Shown here: piece by piece, positions 18,751-29,081 of the stretch
How the letters are laid out: each line of letters opens with the position of its first letter
How positions within the stretch are numbered: position 1 is the first letter of the stretch
Notes under the pieces: generated by a model
The model's input: the letters and a program-made list of their open reading frames with translations, nothing else
Told to the model about the DNA's origin: nothing
Databases searched by the model: none
Source of the DNA: Nocardia goodfellowii
Lineage (GTDB): Bacteria > Actinomycetota > Actinomycetes > Mycobacteriales > Mycobacteriaceae
DNA: 64,000 bases
Reading direction: 5' to 3'
Assembly (NCBI RefSeq): GCF_017875645.1
Contig: NZ_JAGGMR010000001.1
Span: forward strand, 5,394,001 to 5,458,000
Made by a program: the position numbers and the translations under genes

Positions 18751-19152
18751 TCACGCGACGGCAGTGCCCTCGAGTTCGACCAGCTGGCCGGGAATCGCCA
18801 GCCGTGTGACCCCGAGCATCGTGGTGGCCGGCGCCACCTTCGCCGCACCCAGCCGCGCCGCCAGCACGCCGTAGTGCTGGAAGAGCAGATCCACGTCGGT
18901 GGTGTAGACATTGAGCCGGACGAGCTCGGCGAGGGTCATACCGGCCGCGGTGAGCACCGCCTCCACATTGTCGAGGCTCAACGCCAACTGTGCCGCCATG
19001 TCACCGGCATGCTGAGGTTCGCCGGTCTCGCTCATCGCGGTCTGCCCGGAGCAGTACAGGGTCCGGGTGTGCCCGGAGACCAGCTCGCCCTGGTTGAAAC
19101 CCATCTCCACCGACCACGTCACCGGGTTGACTGCCGTTCGTTCCGCTACCAC
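18751..19152 (-). CDS. RidA family protein (enamine/imine deaminase-like)
   Basis: A 133-residue RidA/YjgF/UK114 protein: CSGQTAMSETGEPQHAGDMA, SLDNVEAVLTAAGMTLAELV, VYTTDVDLL and the C-terminal LVELEGTAVA. RidA proteins hydrolyse reactive 2-aminoacrylate-type enamines. The usual catalytic Arg segment (RxxVG near 100-105) is changed to MLGVTRLAI, so activity on the standard substrate is uncertain. Single gene; 122 bp separate it from the next gene. Confidence 0.88.
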   Translation of the reverse strand: MVAERTAVNPVTWSVEMGFNQGELVSGHTRTLYCSGQTAMSETGEPQHAGDMAAQLALSLDNVEAVLTAAGMTLAELVRLNVYTTDVDLLFQHYGVLAARLGAAKVAPATTMLGVTRLAIPGQLVELEGTAVA

Positions 19153-19274
19153 ATCAGCTCCATTCGGTTCATCGAAAGTACGTCCGTCACCTCGGCTCGG
19201 CAGCCGCTGTCTGACGCCGTGGTAGTAAGCCTCCCAGCGAATTACGACACCTTGTGTCGTGTATTTCCCTCGAT

Positions 19275-19796
19275 CTAGGGCGCGGCCGTGATCGGTGCGG
19301 TTCGCGGCGCGGCCACCCGGGTGTAGTCGTCGGTGGCCAGTGCGATCGAGCGGTCCAACCGGGCAGCGTTGAAATACAGCTCGGGCGCCCGCAGCAGCGC
19401 CGGATCCACGATGAGCTCGAGGCGGGGGTGGTAACTGAACGGCAGCACGGTTCCGCTCACGCTGCCGGCCAATTCCTCGGCCTTGTCCTTGCTCGCGAAA
19501 CCCACATACGTTCCGCCCAGCAGGGCGCGGATCGCCTGCAGATCCACGCGAGCGTCACCGGGCACCACCGCCAGCACATACCGGGTCTGCTTCTTGCCGA
19601 TCTTGACCATGACGATCAGGCATTTCGCGGCCAGCGCGAGATCATGTCCGCGCAACGCGCTGACCTGCTCGGTGCGGCCCTCGGGCGCGTGGTCGATCAG
19701 CCGATAGTTCGCTCCGGCCGCCTCCAGATCGGCCACGACGCGTTCATACGCGTCGGCCGTCGGCCCCGCGACATCGTTCCGCGTATCACCAATCAC
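19275..19796 (-). CDS. YbaK/EbsC-type aminoacyl-tRNA deacylase domain protein
   Basis: A 173-residue protein with the YbaK/ProX editing-domain features: NYRLIDHAPEGRTEQVSALR, CLIVMVKIGKKQTRYVLAVV (family Lys region), DLQAIRALLGGTYVGFASKD and a C-terminal VDPALLRAPELYFNAAR. Members deacylate mischarged tRNAs. Its start overlaps the 3' end of the ArsR-type gene by 11 bp, so the pair is one operon. Confidence 0.85.
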   Translation of the reverse strand: MIGDTRNDVAGPTADAYERVVADLEAAGANYRLIDHAPEGRTEQVSALRGHDLALAAKCLIVMVKIGKKQTRYVLAVVPGDARVDLQAIRALLGGTYVGFASKDKAEELAGSVSGTVLPFSYHPRLELIVDPALLRAPELYFNAARLDRSIALATDDYTRVAAPRTAPITAAP

Positions 19797-20088
19797 CGCT
19801 CAACAACTCCTTGGCCTGCGCGATGCGATCTTCATCGCGCTGATAGAACACCCACTGCTTGATCTTCTTGCCGCGAACCAGACCGGCCTGGGCGAGGATC
19901 TTCAAATGCTCGCCGCAGGTCGGCTGGCTGACCCCGAGCTTGTCGGCGAGAAACAGCGAGCACACGCCGTCGCGCACCAGGTCGCCGTCGCGTTGCGGCG
20001 GGAAATGCCGCTCGGGTTCACGCAACCACTCCAAGATCATCAGACGTTTGTCGTTGGCCAGCGCCTTGACCAGATCCGTATCGAGCAC
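19786..20088 (-). CDS. ArsR-type HTH transcriptional regulator
   Basis: A 100-residue winged-helix repressor-like protein. The recognition region is SLFLADKLGVSQPTCGEHLKILAQAGLV, followed by the wing GKKIKQWVFYQRDED. A single Cys sits before the HTH (GVCSLF) and one inside it (PTCGEH); a classic ArsR CxC metal site is absent, so the signal may not be a metal. It overlaps the YbaK-type gene. A palindrome 12 bp upstream of its ATG is the likely autoregulatory operator. Confidence 0.88.
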   Translation of the reverse strand: MLDTDLVKALANDKRLMILEWLREPERHFPPQRDGDLVRDGVCSLFLADKLGVSQPTCGEHLKILAQAGLVRGKKIKQWVFYQRDEDRIAQAKELLSGDW

Positions 20089-20099
20089 GCCGCTAGTAT

Positions 20100-20117
20100 G
20101 GCAATTAGCTAATTACC
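20100..20117. promoter_or_regulatory. Palindrome upstream of the ArsR-type gene
   Basis: A perfect 12-bp palindrome AATTAGCTAATT (20103-20114) extends to an 18-bp dyad GGCAATTAG/CTAATTACC with one mismatch. It lies 12-29 bp upstream of the minus-strand ArsR start in otherwise GC-rich DNA, in the core-promoter position. Dyads of this kind are typical ArsR operators. Direct binding is inference. Confidence 0.6.
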
Positions 20118-20126
20118 TGTCTACTG

Positions 20127-20894
20127 CTACCAAGGTAGCGGCCCGTCCTCGCTGAAGAAGCCCCCGGTGGGCCCATCCGCGCCGAGAGTCGCGAGCCGCA
20201 CCAGCACCGCCGCGCCCTGTGCGACCGTCAGGAATCCGGTGTGGTTGTTGCTGTCGGTGTCCACGAACCCTGGCGCGGCGGCGTTGACGAGGATGCCGTC
20301 CTTGCGCAATTCGTTGGCATACTGCACGGTCAGCGCGGTGAGCGCGGTCTTGGACGGGGTATAGGCGGCCGAGGGCAGCAGCTCGGCGAAGGGACCGTTC
20401 GGATCGCTGAACAAGGTCACCGACGCGGCATGACTGGCGACGTTGACGATGCGCGCGGCAGCGGACCGCCGCAACAGCGGCAGCAAGGCATTGGTCACGG
20501 CGATCACCCCGAACACGTTGGTCTCGAACACTTTCCGAACCAGATCCAGATCGACCGTACTGGGTACCTGATCGAAGGCCTGGTCCGGATCCACCTGCCC
20601 GGACCCGGTGATGCCCGCATTGTTGATCAAGACATCCAGCCGCCCGAAGCGCTGCTCGACCTGCTCGGCGACCGCTGCGATCGTCACGGGATCGGTCACA
20701 TCCAGGGTGACCGCGTGCGCGTCACCTCCGATGGCCCGTATCGCCGCGGCGGCATCCGCCCCACGCTGCGGATTGCGCGCGCCGACCAGGACGGTCATAC
20801 CGAGTGCCGCCAGTTGCTCGGCAGCGCCGCGCCCGATCCCCTTGTTGGCTCCGGTAATCAGCGCGACCTTCTGGTACGCGGAATGCTCATTCAT
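20127..20894 (-). CDS. Short-chain dehydrogenase/reductase
   Basis: A 255-residue classical-type SDR from ATG 20894 (GAGG upstream). Cofactor motif TGANKGIG (about 13-20), NNAG, catalytic Ser region NVASHAAS and Tyr-x3-Lys (YTPSKTAL). Its length and the SAAYTPSKTALTALTVQYAN stretch match carbonyl-reductase-like SDRs that use NADPH. It ends 10 bp before the ArsR operator and is transcribed toward that regulator, which might affect or share its transcription. Confidence 0.9.
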   Translation of the reverse strand: MNEHSAYQKVALITGANKGIGRGAAEQLAALGMTVLVGARNPQRGADAAAAIRAIGGDAHAVTLDVTDPVTIAAVAEQVEQRFGRLDVLINNAGITGSGQVDPDQAFDQVPSTVDLDLVRKVFETNVFGVIAVTNALLPLLRRSAAARIVNVASHAASVTLFSDPNGPFAELLPSAAYTPSKTALTALTVQYANELRKDGILVNAAAPGFVDTDSNNHTGFLTVAQGAAVLVRLATLGADGPTGGFFSEDGPLPW

Positions 20895-21059
20895 GACATC
20901 GACCTCACTGTGCTGGGGAATTCCTGGACGGTCACTAGATGACCGGGACACTCCCCCTGTGACAGCACGTGGGTGTGAGGCGCGCCACTCCGAAGATATT
21001 GCGGCTCAATTCGGTTGCGAGCCGGGTCAACTCCTTTCGGGGCTTCGATTACCGCAGGC

Positions 21060-21605
21060 TCATCGGGTGGTGTAGGCACCACCGTTGACGTGCAGGGTTT
21101 GTCCGGTGATGTGGCGTGCGCCCGGGGAGGCCAGGAAATGGGTGGTCTCGGCGATATCGTCCGGGTGGCCCGGCCTTCCGTTGTGGGTGGCGGCGATCAA
21201 CTCCGCTCGGCGCTGGTCGCTGAGATTGCCGTGGAAGAAGTCGGTCTCGGCGATGTATCCGGGCGCGATCAGGTTGGCGGTCAAGCCTTTCGGGCCGACT
21301 TGGGCGGACAGGCCCGCGGTCCAGGCCGCCAGTGCCGCTTTCGCCGCGCCATAGGAGTTTCCGGCGTATTCCGCGCCGATGGAACCGATGTTGATGACGG
21401 AGCCGCCGGGGCGCAGTTTGTCCAGGACGGCCGTGGTGGTGAGTACGGCGCTGAGCAGATTGGCGTCCAGGTTCGCTCGCCATGCGGCGTGCACGTCTTC
21501 CAACCGCGTGCGCTGCGCACCGGAGCCAGTGAAATCGGTGTTGCCGCCCGCCATGTTGACCACCACGTCGAGGTCGGCACCCAGTTCGTCGGCCATTCGG
21601 GCCAT
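21060..21605 (-). pseudogene. FabG-like SDR missing its N-terminal cofactor-binding part
   Basis: The 181 codons start mid-domain: DLDVVVNMAGG (the NNAG region) is only 17 residues from the first ATG, so the TGxxxGxG Rossmann motif and about 70 residues are missing. Downstream motifs are intact: INIGSIG, Tyr-x3-Lys (YGAAKAAL) and the C-terminal ITGQTLHVNGGAYT typical of FabG-like enzymes. Without the NAD(P) loop it cannot be a normal SDR. The break sits at about 21.60 kb, directly against a divergent MarR gene that has also lost its start. A single deletion through both 5' ends explains this. Confidence 0.75.
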
Positions 21606-21691
21606 CGAACGATTTCGAAGTCGACCGCTATCCGATAGGTCAGCTCCCGACCTGGCCCGCCGCCGATATCGCCGCGGCCTGGCAACGCGAA

Positions 21692-22201
21692 TTGCCCGGC
21701 GCGCGCACCGAATCCATCGAGATCATCACGCCGATCTGGCGAATCGCGAAGATCCTCGCCGACGATCGGCGACGCACCTTGGCCGAACTCGGGATCGATC
21801 CGTCCACACTCGATCTGCTCAGTGTGATCAGGCGCGCCGGCCCGCCCTACGAACTCACCACCCGCGAGATCGGCCTCCGGACGCTGATCACCGCGGGCGC
21901 TGTCTCCCAGCGCGTCGCCCGGGCCGAGGCCGCCGACCTGGTCGAACGAGCACCGTCGACGGCATCCCGCCGTGCTGTCGCGGTCAAGCTCACCGATACC
22001 GGCCACGCACTCATCGAAACGACAGTGCGCCGACTGCTCGAACACGAAGCAGACATGATCGGCACGCTCCCGGCGGACAAGCGCGCGGCACTGTCCGAAA
22101 TCCTTGCCACGCTGGAACACACACTCGTCGCGGAACCGCCTGATGCGGATCGAACCACCTGGGACAGCGACGTGCGCCGAATGACTGATCCGAAAACCTG
22201 A
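21692..22201 (+). CDS. MarR family regulator, 5'-truncated
   Basis: The winged-helix regulator LADDRRRTLAELGIDPSTLD, LTTREIGLRTLITAGAVSQR, then RAPSTASRRAVAVKL is complete. The reading frame continues upstream without ATG or GTG as NDFEVDRYPIGQLPTWPAAD back to about 21605, which looks like the real N-terminus of the family. The first usable initiator is TTG 21692, giving 169 residues. The native start therefore appears to have been deleted with the start of the adjacent SDR. The HTH may still be made from TTG, but expression is doubtful. Confidence 0.65.
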   Translation: MPGARTESIEIITPIWRIAKILADDRRRTLAELGIDPSTLDLLSVIRRAGPPYELTTREIGLRTLITAGAVSQRVARAEAADLVERAPSTASRRAVAVKLTDTGHALIETTVRRLLEHEADMIGTLPADKRAALSEILATLEHTLVAEPPDADRTTWDSDVRRMTDPKT

Positions 22202-22284
22202 CGGCCCAAACAGATCCGGACCGCTCAGCAGCCGACACCCTCGAAATTCCGCACCCGGCCCGATGGACACCGTAACGTCGAAGC

Positions 22285-22902
22285 ATGCTGTCGAATCCGG
22301 GTAACCCCGACACCGACGTCCCTGTGCAGCGCTGGCAGGACATACCCGGGTGGTTCACCTGGCGAGATGCCCAGGAAGAAGCGGTCGCGCACTTTCCCGC
22401 GGGCAGCACCTTCGTCGAAGTCGGCAACTATCTCGGTCGCAGTCTGTGCTCGCTGGCGGAGGTCGTTGCCGAGAGCGGTAAAGCGTTCACCGTCGTCGGC
22501 GTCGATTATTGCCGCGGTAGCGGACCGGAGGGAGTTCGCGGCATCAACGCGCACGGCAAGGCGGTCTCCGCCGGTGGCGGCACCTTCGCGGGTCTACTGC
22601 ATCGCAATGTGATCGACTGCGGCTTCGGTGACCGAGTTCTACTCGTGGTCGGCGATTCCGAGGCCACCGCGGCTCTGTTCGCCGACGCCTCCCTCGCCTG
22701 GGTGCACATCGATGCCCGGCACGACTACGAGAGCGTGGCCGCGGACATCACCGCATGGCGGCCGAAGGTCAAGCCCGGCGGCTGGTTGTCGGGCGATGAC
22801 TACATTCCCTCGGCCTGGCCGGGCGTCGTCGCCGCGGTCGACGAACTCCTCCCCCGAGCCCAGCCGTGGTCGGCCATCCAGTGGCGCTGGGTGAACGAGT
22901 AG
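22285..22902 (+). CDS. Class I SAM-dependent methyltransferase-like protein
   Basis: A 205-residue protein with a Rossmann methyltransferase core: motif I FVEVGNYLGRS (about 43-53), acidic VVGVDYCRGSG, and WVHIDARHDYESVAADITAW followed by VKPGGWLSGDDY. This matches the Methyltransf_24-type group found near sugar and small-molecule pathways. The acceptor is unknown. Single gene, ended by a strong hairpin. Confidence 0.82.
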   Translation: MLSNPGNPDTDVPVQRWQDIPGWFTWRDAQEEAVAHFPAGSTFVEVGNYLGRSLCSLAEVVAESGKAFTVVGVDYCRGSGPEGVRGINAHGKAVSAGGGTFAGLLHRNVIDCGFGDRVLLVVGDSEATAALFADASLAWVHIDARHDYESVAADITAWRPKVKPGGWLSGDDYIPSAWPGVVAAVDELLPRAQPWSAIQWRWVNE

Positions 22903-22948
22903 CCCTCTCGCCCACCAGGATCGACCGCTGCCTGAGGTGGCGGCTGCT

Positions 22949-22976
22949 GACTACGGGCGGGAACCCGCCCGTAGTC
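22949..22976. terminator. Bidirectional hairpin terminator between convergent genes
   Basis: A perfect 13-bp stem GACTACGGGCGGG / CCCGCCCGTAGTC with an AA loop lies between the convergent methyltransferase (stop 22902) and Rox-like (stop 23028) genes. There is no U-tract, which is common for actinobacterial terminators. Confidence 0.75.
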
Positions 22977-23027
22977 GATTCGCATGGCGCGCAGTGTCGG
23001 CCTGGCCGCCGCACATCCTTCCGATGG

Positions 23028-24987
<1,960 letters not shown>

Positions 24988-25308
24988 GTGGGGCAAGTAC
25001 GGATTATCGCTCACTTGACCACCTACTCGCCCGCCGTGCTGCGGTCGATGCCGGATCGCCCCGGAGGAAAAACGCTGGAGCAGTGGAGGTATCACTTCGG
25101 CGGGTCGCTGGAAAGTGAACTCGCGGACCCGTTCGGCGGTCGACGCCGGATATCCCTCGCACCGCTCGCCGATCTCTCGGACGACACCTACATCGACCTG
25201 ATGTTCGTGCACTCGCGCCCGGGCGGCTTCCAGCCGGGCGACAACGGCCCGGATTCGGTGGTTCTGACCGAATTCGATGCTCCGCCGGACACTTCCACAC
25301 TCGGCTGA
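24988..25308 (+). CDS. Hypothetical protein, 106 aa
   Basis: From GTG 24988 a small soluble protein is predicted: MGQVRIIAHLTTYSPAVLRS, then KTLEQWRYHFGGSLESELAD and HSRPGGFQPGDNGPDSVVLT. Third-position bias supports coding. No signal peptide, membrane segment or recognised motif. It converges with the F420-type gene 47 bp away. No function assigned. Confidence 0.5.
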   Translation: MGQVRIIAHLTTYSPAVLRSMPDRPGGKTLEQWRYHFGGSLESELADPFGGRRRISLAPLADLSDDTYIDLMFVHSRPGGFQPGDNGPDSVVLTEFDAPPDTSTLG

Positions 25309-25355
25309 GTCAGGCCGGATGCCTGGCACACCGGTCTGACTCCCGCCTCGGCCTG

Positions 25356-25814
25356 TCAGAACCGAGATTCGGCCTGCGGCGTGAGCACGACGATCGGGAT
25401 CGTCCGGTCGGTGTGCTGCGCGTATTCGTCGTAGAGCGGGAAGATCTGGGCCATCTGCGGCCACAGGGTCTCGCGCTCGGCGGCGGTGGCGACTCGGGCG
25501 TGGGCGGTGAATCGGCGGGTGCCGGCCTGGACTCCGACGCTGGGGTCGGCCAGGAGATTTGTGAACCATGCCGGGTCGTGAGCCGCGCCGCCGTTGGAGG
25601 CGACGACGACGAAATCTTCACCTGAGCGACCGTAGATGAGGCAGGTGCGGCGCGGTTGACCGGTGGCGCGCCCGGTGGTGGCCAAAACGAGCGCGTGCAC
25701 TCCGTCGTTCACGTGCCCCTCGGTGCCGCCCGAGGTCATATAGACGCGGGTTTGCTCGGCGACCCAATCCAATGGTGAGTCGGTGGCATGGTCAAGGTCT
25801 TCGGCGACGGCCAT
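25356..25814 (-). CDS. Deazaflavin (F420)-dependent nitroreductase-family protein
   Basis: A 152-residue Ddn-family protein. Visible core: VHALVLATTGRATGQPRRTC, VVASNGGAAHDPAWFTNLLA, and the C-terminal FPLYDEYAQHTDRTIPIVVL. The GGAAHDPAWFxNL segment and the Arg/Thr-rich ligand strand are characteristic of F420-binding family members. A small N-terminal helix (DWVAEQTRVYMTSGG) precedes the barrel, as in mycobacterial Ddn. Substrate unknown. Separate transcription unit. Confidence 0.9.
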   Translation of the reverse strand: MAVAEDLDHATDSPLDWVAEQTRVYMTSGGTEGHVNDGVHALVLATTGRATGQPRRTCLIYGRSGEDFVVVASNGGAAHDPAWFTNLLADPSVGVQAGTRRFTAHARVATAAERETLWPQMAQIFPLYDEYAQHTDRTIPIVVLTPQAESRF

Positions 25815-26104
25815 GTCGGCGGTCCTTTCCAGATCGCAATGAGCGGTGGTCGCGGCCTGCGATGGCCGCTGTACCCCTGGGACGGAGCCCGCACCACATT
25901 CTCGACATCCAGACTCCGCTCCGCTCGCCGAATGTGGCGTGGCGGGAATTCCGCGCGCCGGGCGGGTGATCGATCGTCGCCGATACTGTCCGTTGCGCTA
26001 CAGCCCTGGGTAGCCGACACCTTCGCCGAGCAGCCTGCTGCTCGGACAGATCAGCGAAAGTTGTCTACTGACCAGGTCTTTCGAACGAACGCGGGCAGCC
26101 GCGG

Positions 26105-26893
26105 TCAGCTGTTCATGCCCAGATCGATGATGGCGAGATCCTGCTCGATCTGAGCTTTGGCGTCGAGCACCAGCGGAGCGAGGGTCCGGCCGACCAGTGC
26201 GGGGAAGCGATCCGCGCGGCACGACAGCGACAACGCGCCGATCGCACCACCGTCACGGTCGGCGATGGCCGTGCCCACCGCGGCCACCCCTCGTTCGGTG
26301 GCCTCGAAATTGACGGCGAAGCCACGCCGCCGCGTGGCCGCCAAATCGGCACGCAGGGCATGGAATTCGCGGTCGGTGAGCAGTGGCTCGCGGCCGGATC
26401 GGTAGAGCTGGGTGAGCTCGTCCTCGGGCAGCAGGGCCAGCAACGATTTGCCGCCCGACGCCAGGTGCGCGGGCATGACGACACCGTCGCGATCGTGGGT
26501 GGCATACATCGACTGGGCGCGCACGGTGCCCAGGAACCGGACGCTGTCGCGGACCCGGATCATCAGGTTCGCCGATTCACCGCTGCGCCGCGACAGCACC
26601 TCCAGATGCGGCTGGCACAGCGCGCGGAAACCCTTGGTCCACGCCAGCCGCGCCGGCGCCGCGTCCAGCGACGGTCCGGGCAGGTAGACGTGCGCGTCGT
26701 CCTGCACCGCGAAACCGCGGTAGGCCAGGGTCTGCAGCAGACGATGGGCACTGGACCGCGAGATGTCGAGGTGGGCCGCGGCGTCCATGACCCGCAGGCT
26801 GCCGTAGTCGCGCAGTAACTGCAACAACCGCAGGCCACGGTCGAGCGAACCCACCGCCGTGGCCGGTCGCTCGGGCAAGGGGGGATTTCGCAT
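26105..26893 (-). CDS. IclR family transcriptional regulator
   Basis: A 262-residue regulator from ATG 26893. N-terminal winged helix (SLDRGLRLLQLLRDYGSLRV, AAHLDISRSSAHRLLQTLAY) followed by the IclR ligand domain (SVRFLGTVRAQSMYATHDRD, MPAHLASGGKSLLALLPEDE, TERGVAAVGTAIADRDGGAI). It diverges from the gentisate-pathway genes with only 49 bp between starts, so it most likely controls them in response to an aromatic acid. Confidence 0.9.
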   Translation of the reverse strand: MRNPPLPERPATAVGSLDRGLRLLQLLRDYGSLRVMDAAAHLDISRSSAHRLLQTLAYRGFAVQDDAHVYLPGPSLDAAPARLAWTKGFRALCQPHLEVLSRRSGESANLMIRVRDSVRFLGTVRAQSMYATHDRDGVVMPAHLASGGKSLLALLPEDELTQLYRSGREPLLTDREFHALRADLAATRRRGFAVNFEATERGVAAVGTAIADRDGGAIGALSLSCRADRFPALVGRTLAPLVLDAKAQIEQDLAIIDLGMNS

Positions 26894-26942
26894 AGCGGAA
26901 TCATATTCCGTCGCCGGACCCGCCAGGCCCACACTCTCCCGC

Positions 26943-28163
26943 ATGGAAAACTGTGACTCAGGTAACGACCGCGCGCTGGTGGTCGGCGGCGGAATCGGTG
27001 GTCTGGCCACCGCACTCGGTCTGCTCAAGTCTGGAAAAAAGGTCGTTGTGCTGGAACAAGCGGCCGAGTTCGGCGAGATCGGCGCGGGACTGCAACTCGG
27101 CCCGAACGCGACGCGAATCTTGGACTCGTGGGGTCTGCTGGAACAGGTGACGGCGATCGGAGTCCTGCCGCGCAATCTCGTCATGCGGGACGCGATCTCG
27201 GGGGCGGAGCTCGGCCGGCTTCCGTTCACCGCGGAATTCACCGCTCGCTTCGCAGCGCCCTACGTGGTGATCCACCGCACGGACCTGCACGCGATCCTGC
27301 TCGACGCCTGCCGCGCGGCCGGGGCGGATCTGCGCACCGGAGTCCGGGTCGAGCACGTCGAGGACGGCGGCTCGACGGTCGTCGCCGAGGACGGGCGCAC
27401 CTTCAGCGGGGAGGCGACCATCGCCGCCGACGGCTTGCACTCGATCCACCGCCGCGCCCTCGTCGGGGACGATCTCATTCCCTCCGGCTACGTCGCCTAC
27501 CGCGGCACCATCCCCGTCAGCGCCGCCGGTGCCGCCGACCGCGCGCTCGACGACGTCGTCGTCTGGGTGGGCCCCGGCAGCCATCTGGTGCAGTACCGGC
27601 TGCGCGCCGGCGACATCCTCAACCAGGTGGCGGTCTTCGAATCACCGTCCTTCCTGCGCGGTGCGGACCAATGCGGTGGCGTCGACGAACTCGACGCCGC
27701 TTTCGCCGGCTGCCACCCCCGGGTGCGCGAGGCCATCGCCCATATCGGCAAGCAACGCCGCTGGCCGCTCTATGACCGGCTACCCGCCCAGAACTGGGCC
27801 ACCGAGCGCCTGGTGCTCACCGGCGACGCCGCCCACCCCATGCTGCAATATCTCGCCCAAGGCTGCTGCCAGGCCCTCGAGGATGCCAAAACCCTCGAAC
27901 TGCTCGTCGCCGAAACCCCGCAGGCCACCGACTGGCCCGCGGTCATCCAACGGTTCACCCGGGCGCGCATTCCCCGCACGGCCGAGGTGCAGACCAAGGC
28001 ACGCCTGTTCGGCGAACTCTGTCACGCCCGCGGCATGCACCGCCTGCTCCGCAACGAACTGCTCGCCAAACTCGACACCGGCGATCTGCTCGACTACGCC
28101 GACTGGCTCTATCGCGGCCCCGTCTTCGACCTCATGCGGCACACATCCCGCGCCGTCGCCTGA
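26943..28163 (+). CDS. FAD-dependent hydroxybenzoate hydroxylase (3-hydroxybenzoate 6-hydroxylase-like)
   Basis: A 406-residue group A flavin monooxygenase from ATG 26943: GGGIGG (15-20), DG region AADGLHSIHRR (162-171), GDAAHPM (294-300) and QGCCQALEDA. Salicylate and 3-hydroxybenzoate 6-hydroxylases share this form. A gentisate dioxygenase in the same cluster indicates that its product is gentisate, so 3-hydroxybenzoate 6-hydroxylase or salicylate 5-hydroxylase activity is most likely. It is the first gene of the operon, divergent from IclR. Confidence 0.85.
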   Translation: MENCDSGNDRALVVGGGIGGLATALGLLKSGKKVVVLEQAAEFGEIGAGLQLGPNATRILDSWGLLEQVTAIGVLPRNLVMRDAISGAELGRLPFTAEFTARFAAPYVVIHRTDLHAILLDACRAAGADLRTGVRVEHVEDGGSTVVAEDGRTFSGEATIAADGLHSIHRRALVGDDLIPSGYVAYRGTIPVSAAGAADRALDDVVVWVGPGSHLVQYRLRAGDILNQVAVFESPSFLRGADQCGGVDELDAAFAGCHPRVREAIAHIGKQRRWPLYDRLPAQNWATERLVLTGDAAHPMLQYLAQGCCQALEDAKTLELLVAETPQATDWPAVIQRFTRARIPRTAEVQTKARLFGELCHARGMHRLLRNELLAKLDTGDLLDYADWLYRGPVFDLMRHTSRAVA

Positions 28164-28196
28164 ATTACCCACTGCCACAACGAAAGTCACTATCCC

Positions 28197-29081
28197 ATGC
28201 GTCTCGCAGTTCTCGACGGCGACCGTGCCGCGATCGTCACCGACACCGGCGTCCACGACATCACCGACCTGCTACCTACCTGCGCCGGCCCCTCCGGCGG
28301 ACCCTGGCTGCCCTGGCTCGAACGCGGCGGAAGCGTCGCGGACCTGGCCGCTCTGGACCTGTCGCGCTGCCCGGCCCAGCCCTTGGCCACCGCCGCATTG
28401 CGTGCTCCCCTGCCGCGGCCCGGCAAGATCGTCGCCGCCCCGGTCAACTATCTCGACCACAAAGTCGAGATGCGCGAGCAGAAGACGATCGCCGAGTACG
28501 GCGTCTTCCTCAAGGCGAACACCTCGGTCATCGGCCCGGGTGACACCGTCGAGTTGCCCTACACCGACAAGCGCACCGATCAGGAAGGCGAACTCGCGGT
28601 CGTCATCGGCCGTACCGCGCGGCACGTGCCGGTGCGGCGAGCGCTCGACCACGTCTTCGGCTACACCGGCGTCCTGGACATCACCGTCCGCTCCACCGAG
28701 GACCGCTCAACCCGCAAGTCCTTCGACACCTTCACTCCACTCGGCCCGTGGATCGTCACCGCCGACGAGGTCGGTGACCCCGGCACCCTGCCGTTGCGCT
28801 GCTGGGTCGATGGTGAATTGCGCCAGCACACCAACACCTCCGAGCTGATTTTCTCGGTGGCCGAACTGGTCGCCTACGCGAGCTCGGTGATGACCCTGCA
28901 CCCCGGCGACGTCATCGCGACCGGCACACCGGCCGGCGTGGGACCACTTCGGCACGGCAGCTCGATCCGCCTCGAGATCGGCCGCATCGGGACTTTGGAG
29001 GTCGGGGTCAGCGCCCGCCACGCCATCGACTACGCCGACCGGCCCGGCGCGCACCTCGATTTCCGCGCGGCGAGCGAATGA
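28197..29081 (+). CDS. Fumarylacetoacetate hydrolase-family protein, probably fumarylpyruvate hydrolase
   Basis: A 294-residue FAH-superfamily enzyme. Metal ligands appear as Glu130 and Glu132 (DQEGELAVVIG) and Asp161 (VLDITVRSTEDR). The core KIVAAPVNYLDHKVEM, SFDTFTPLGPWIVTADEV and HPGDVIATGTPAGVG match the family. In a gentisate operon this enzyme would split fumarylpyruvate, or maleylpyruvate directly, into pyruvate and a C4 diacid. Its stop overlaps the next start (ATGA). Confidence 0.88.
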   Translation: MRLAVLDGDRAAIVTDTGVHDITDLLPTCAGPSGGPWLPWLERGGSVADLAALDLSRCPAQPLATAALRAPLPRPGKIVAAPVNYLDHKVEMREQKTIAEYGVFLKANTSVIGPGDTVELPYTDKRTDQEGELAVVIGRTARHVPVRRALDHVFGYTGVLDITVRSTEDRSTRKSFDTFTPLGPWIVTADEVGDPGTLPLRCWVDGELRQHTNTSELIFSVAELVAYASSVMTLHPGDVIATGTPAGVGPLRHGSSIRLEIGRIGTLEVGVSARHAIDYADRPGAHLDFRAASE

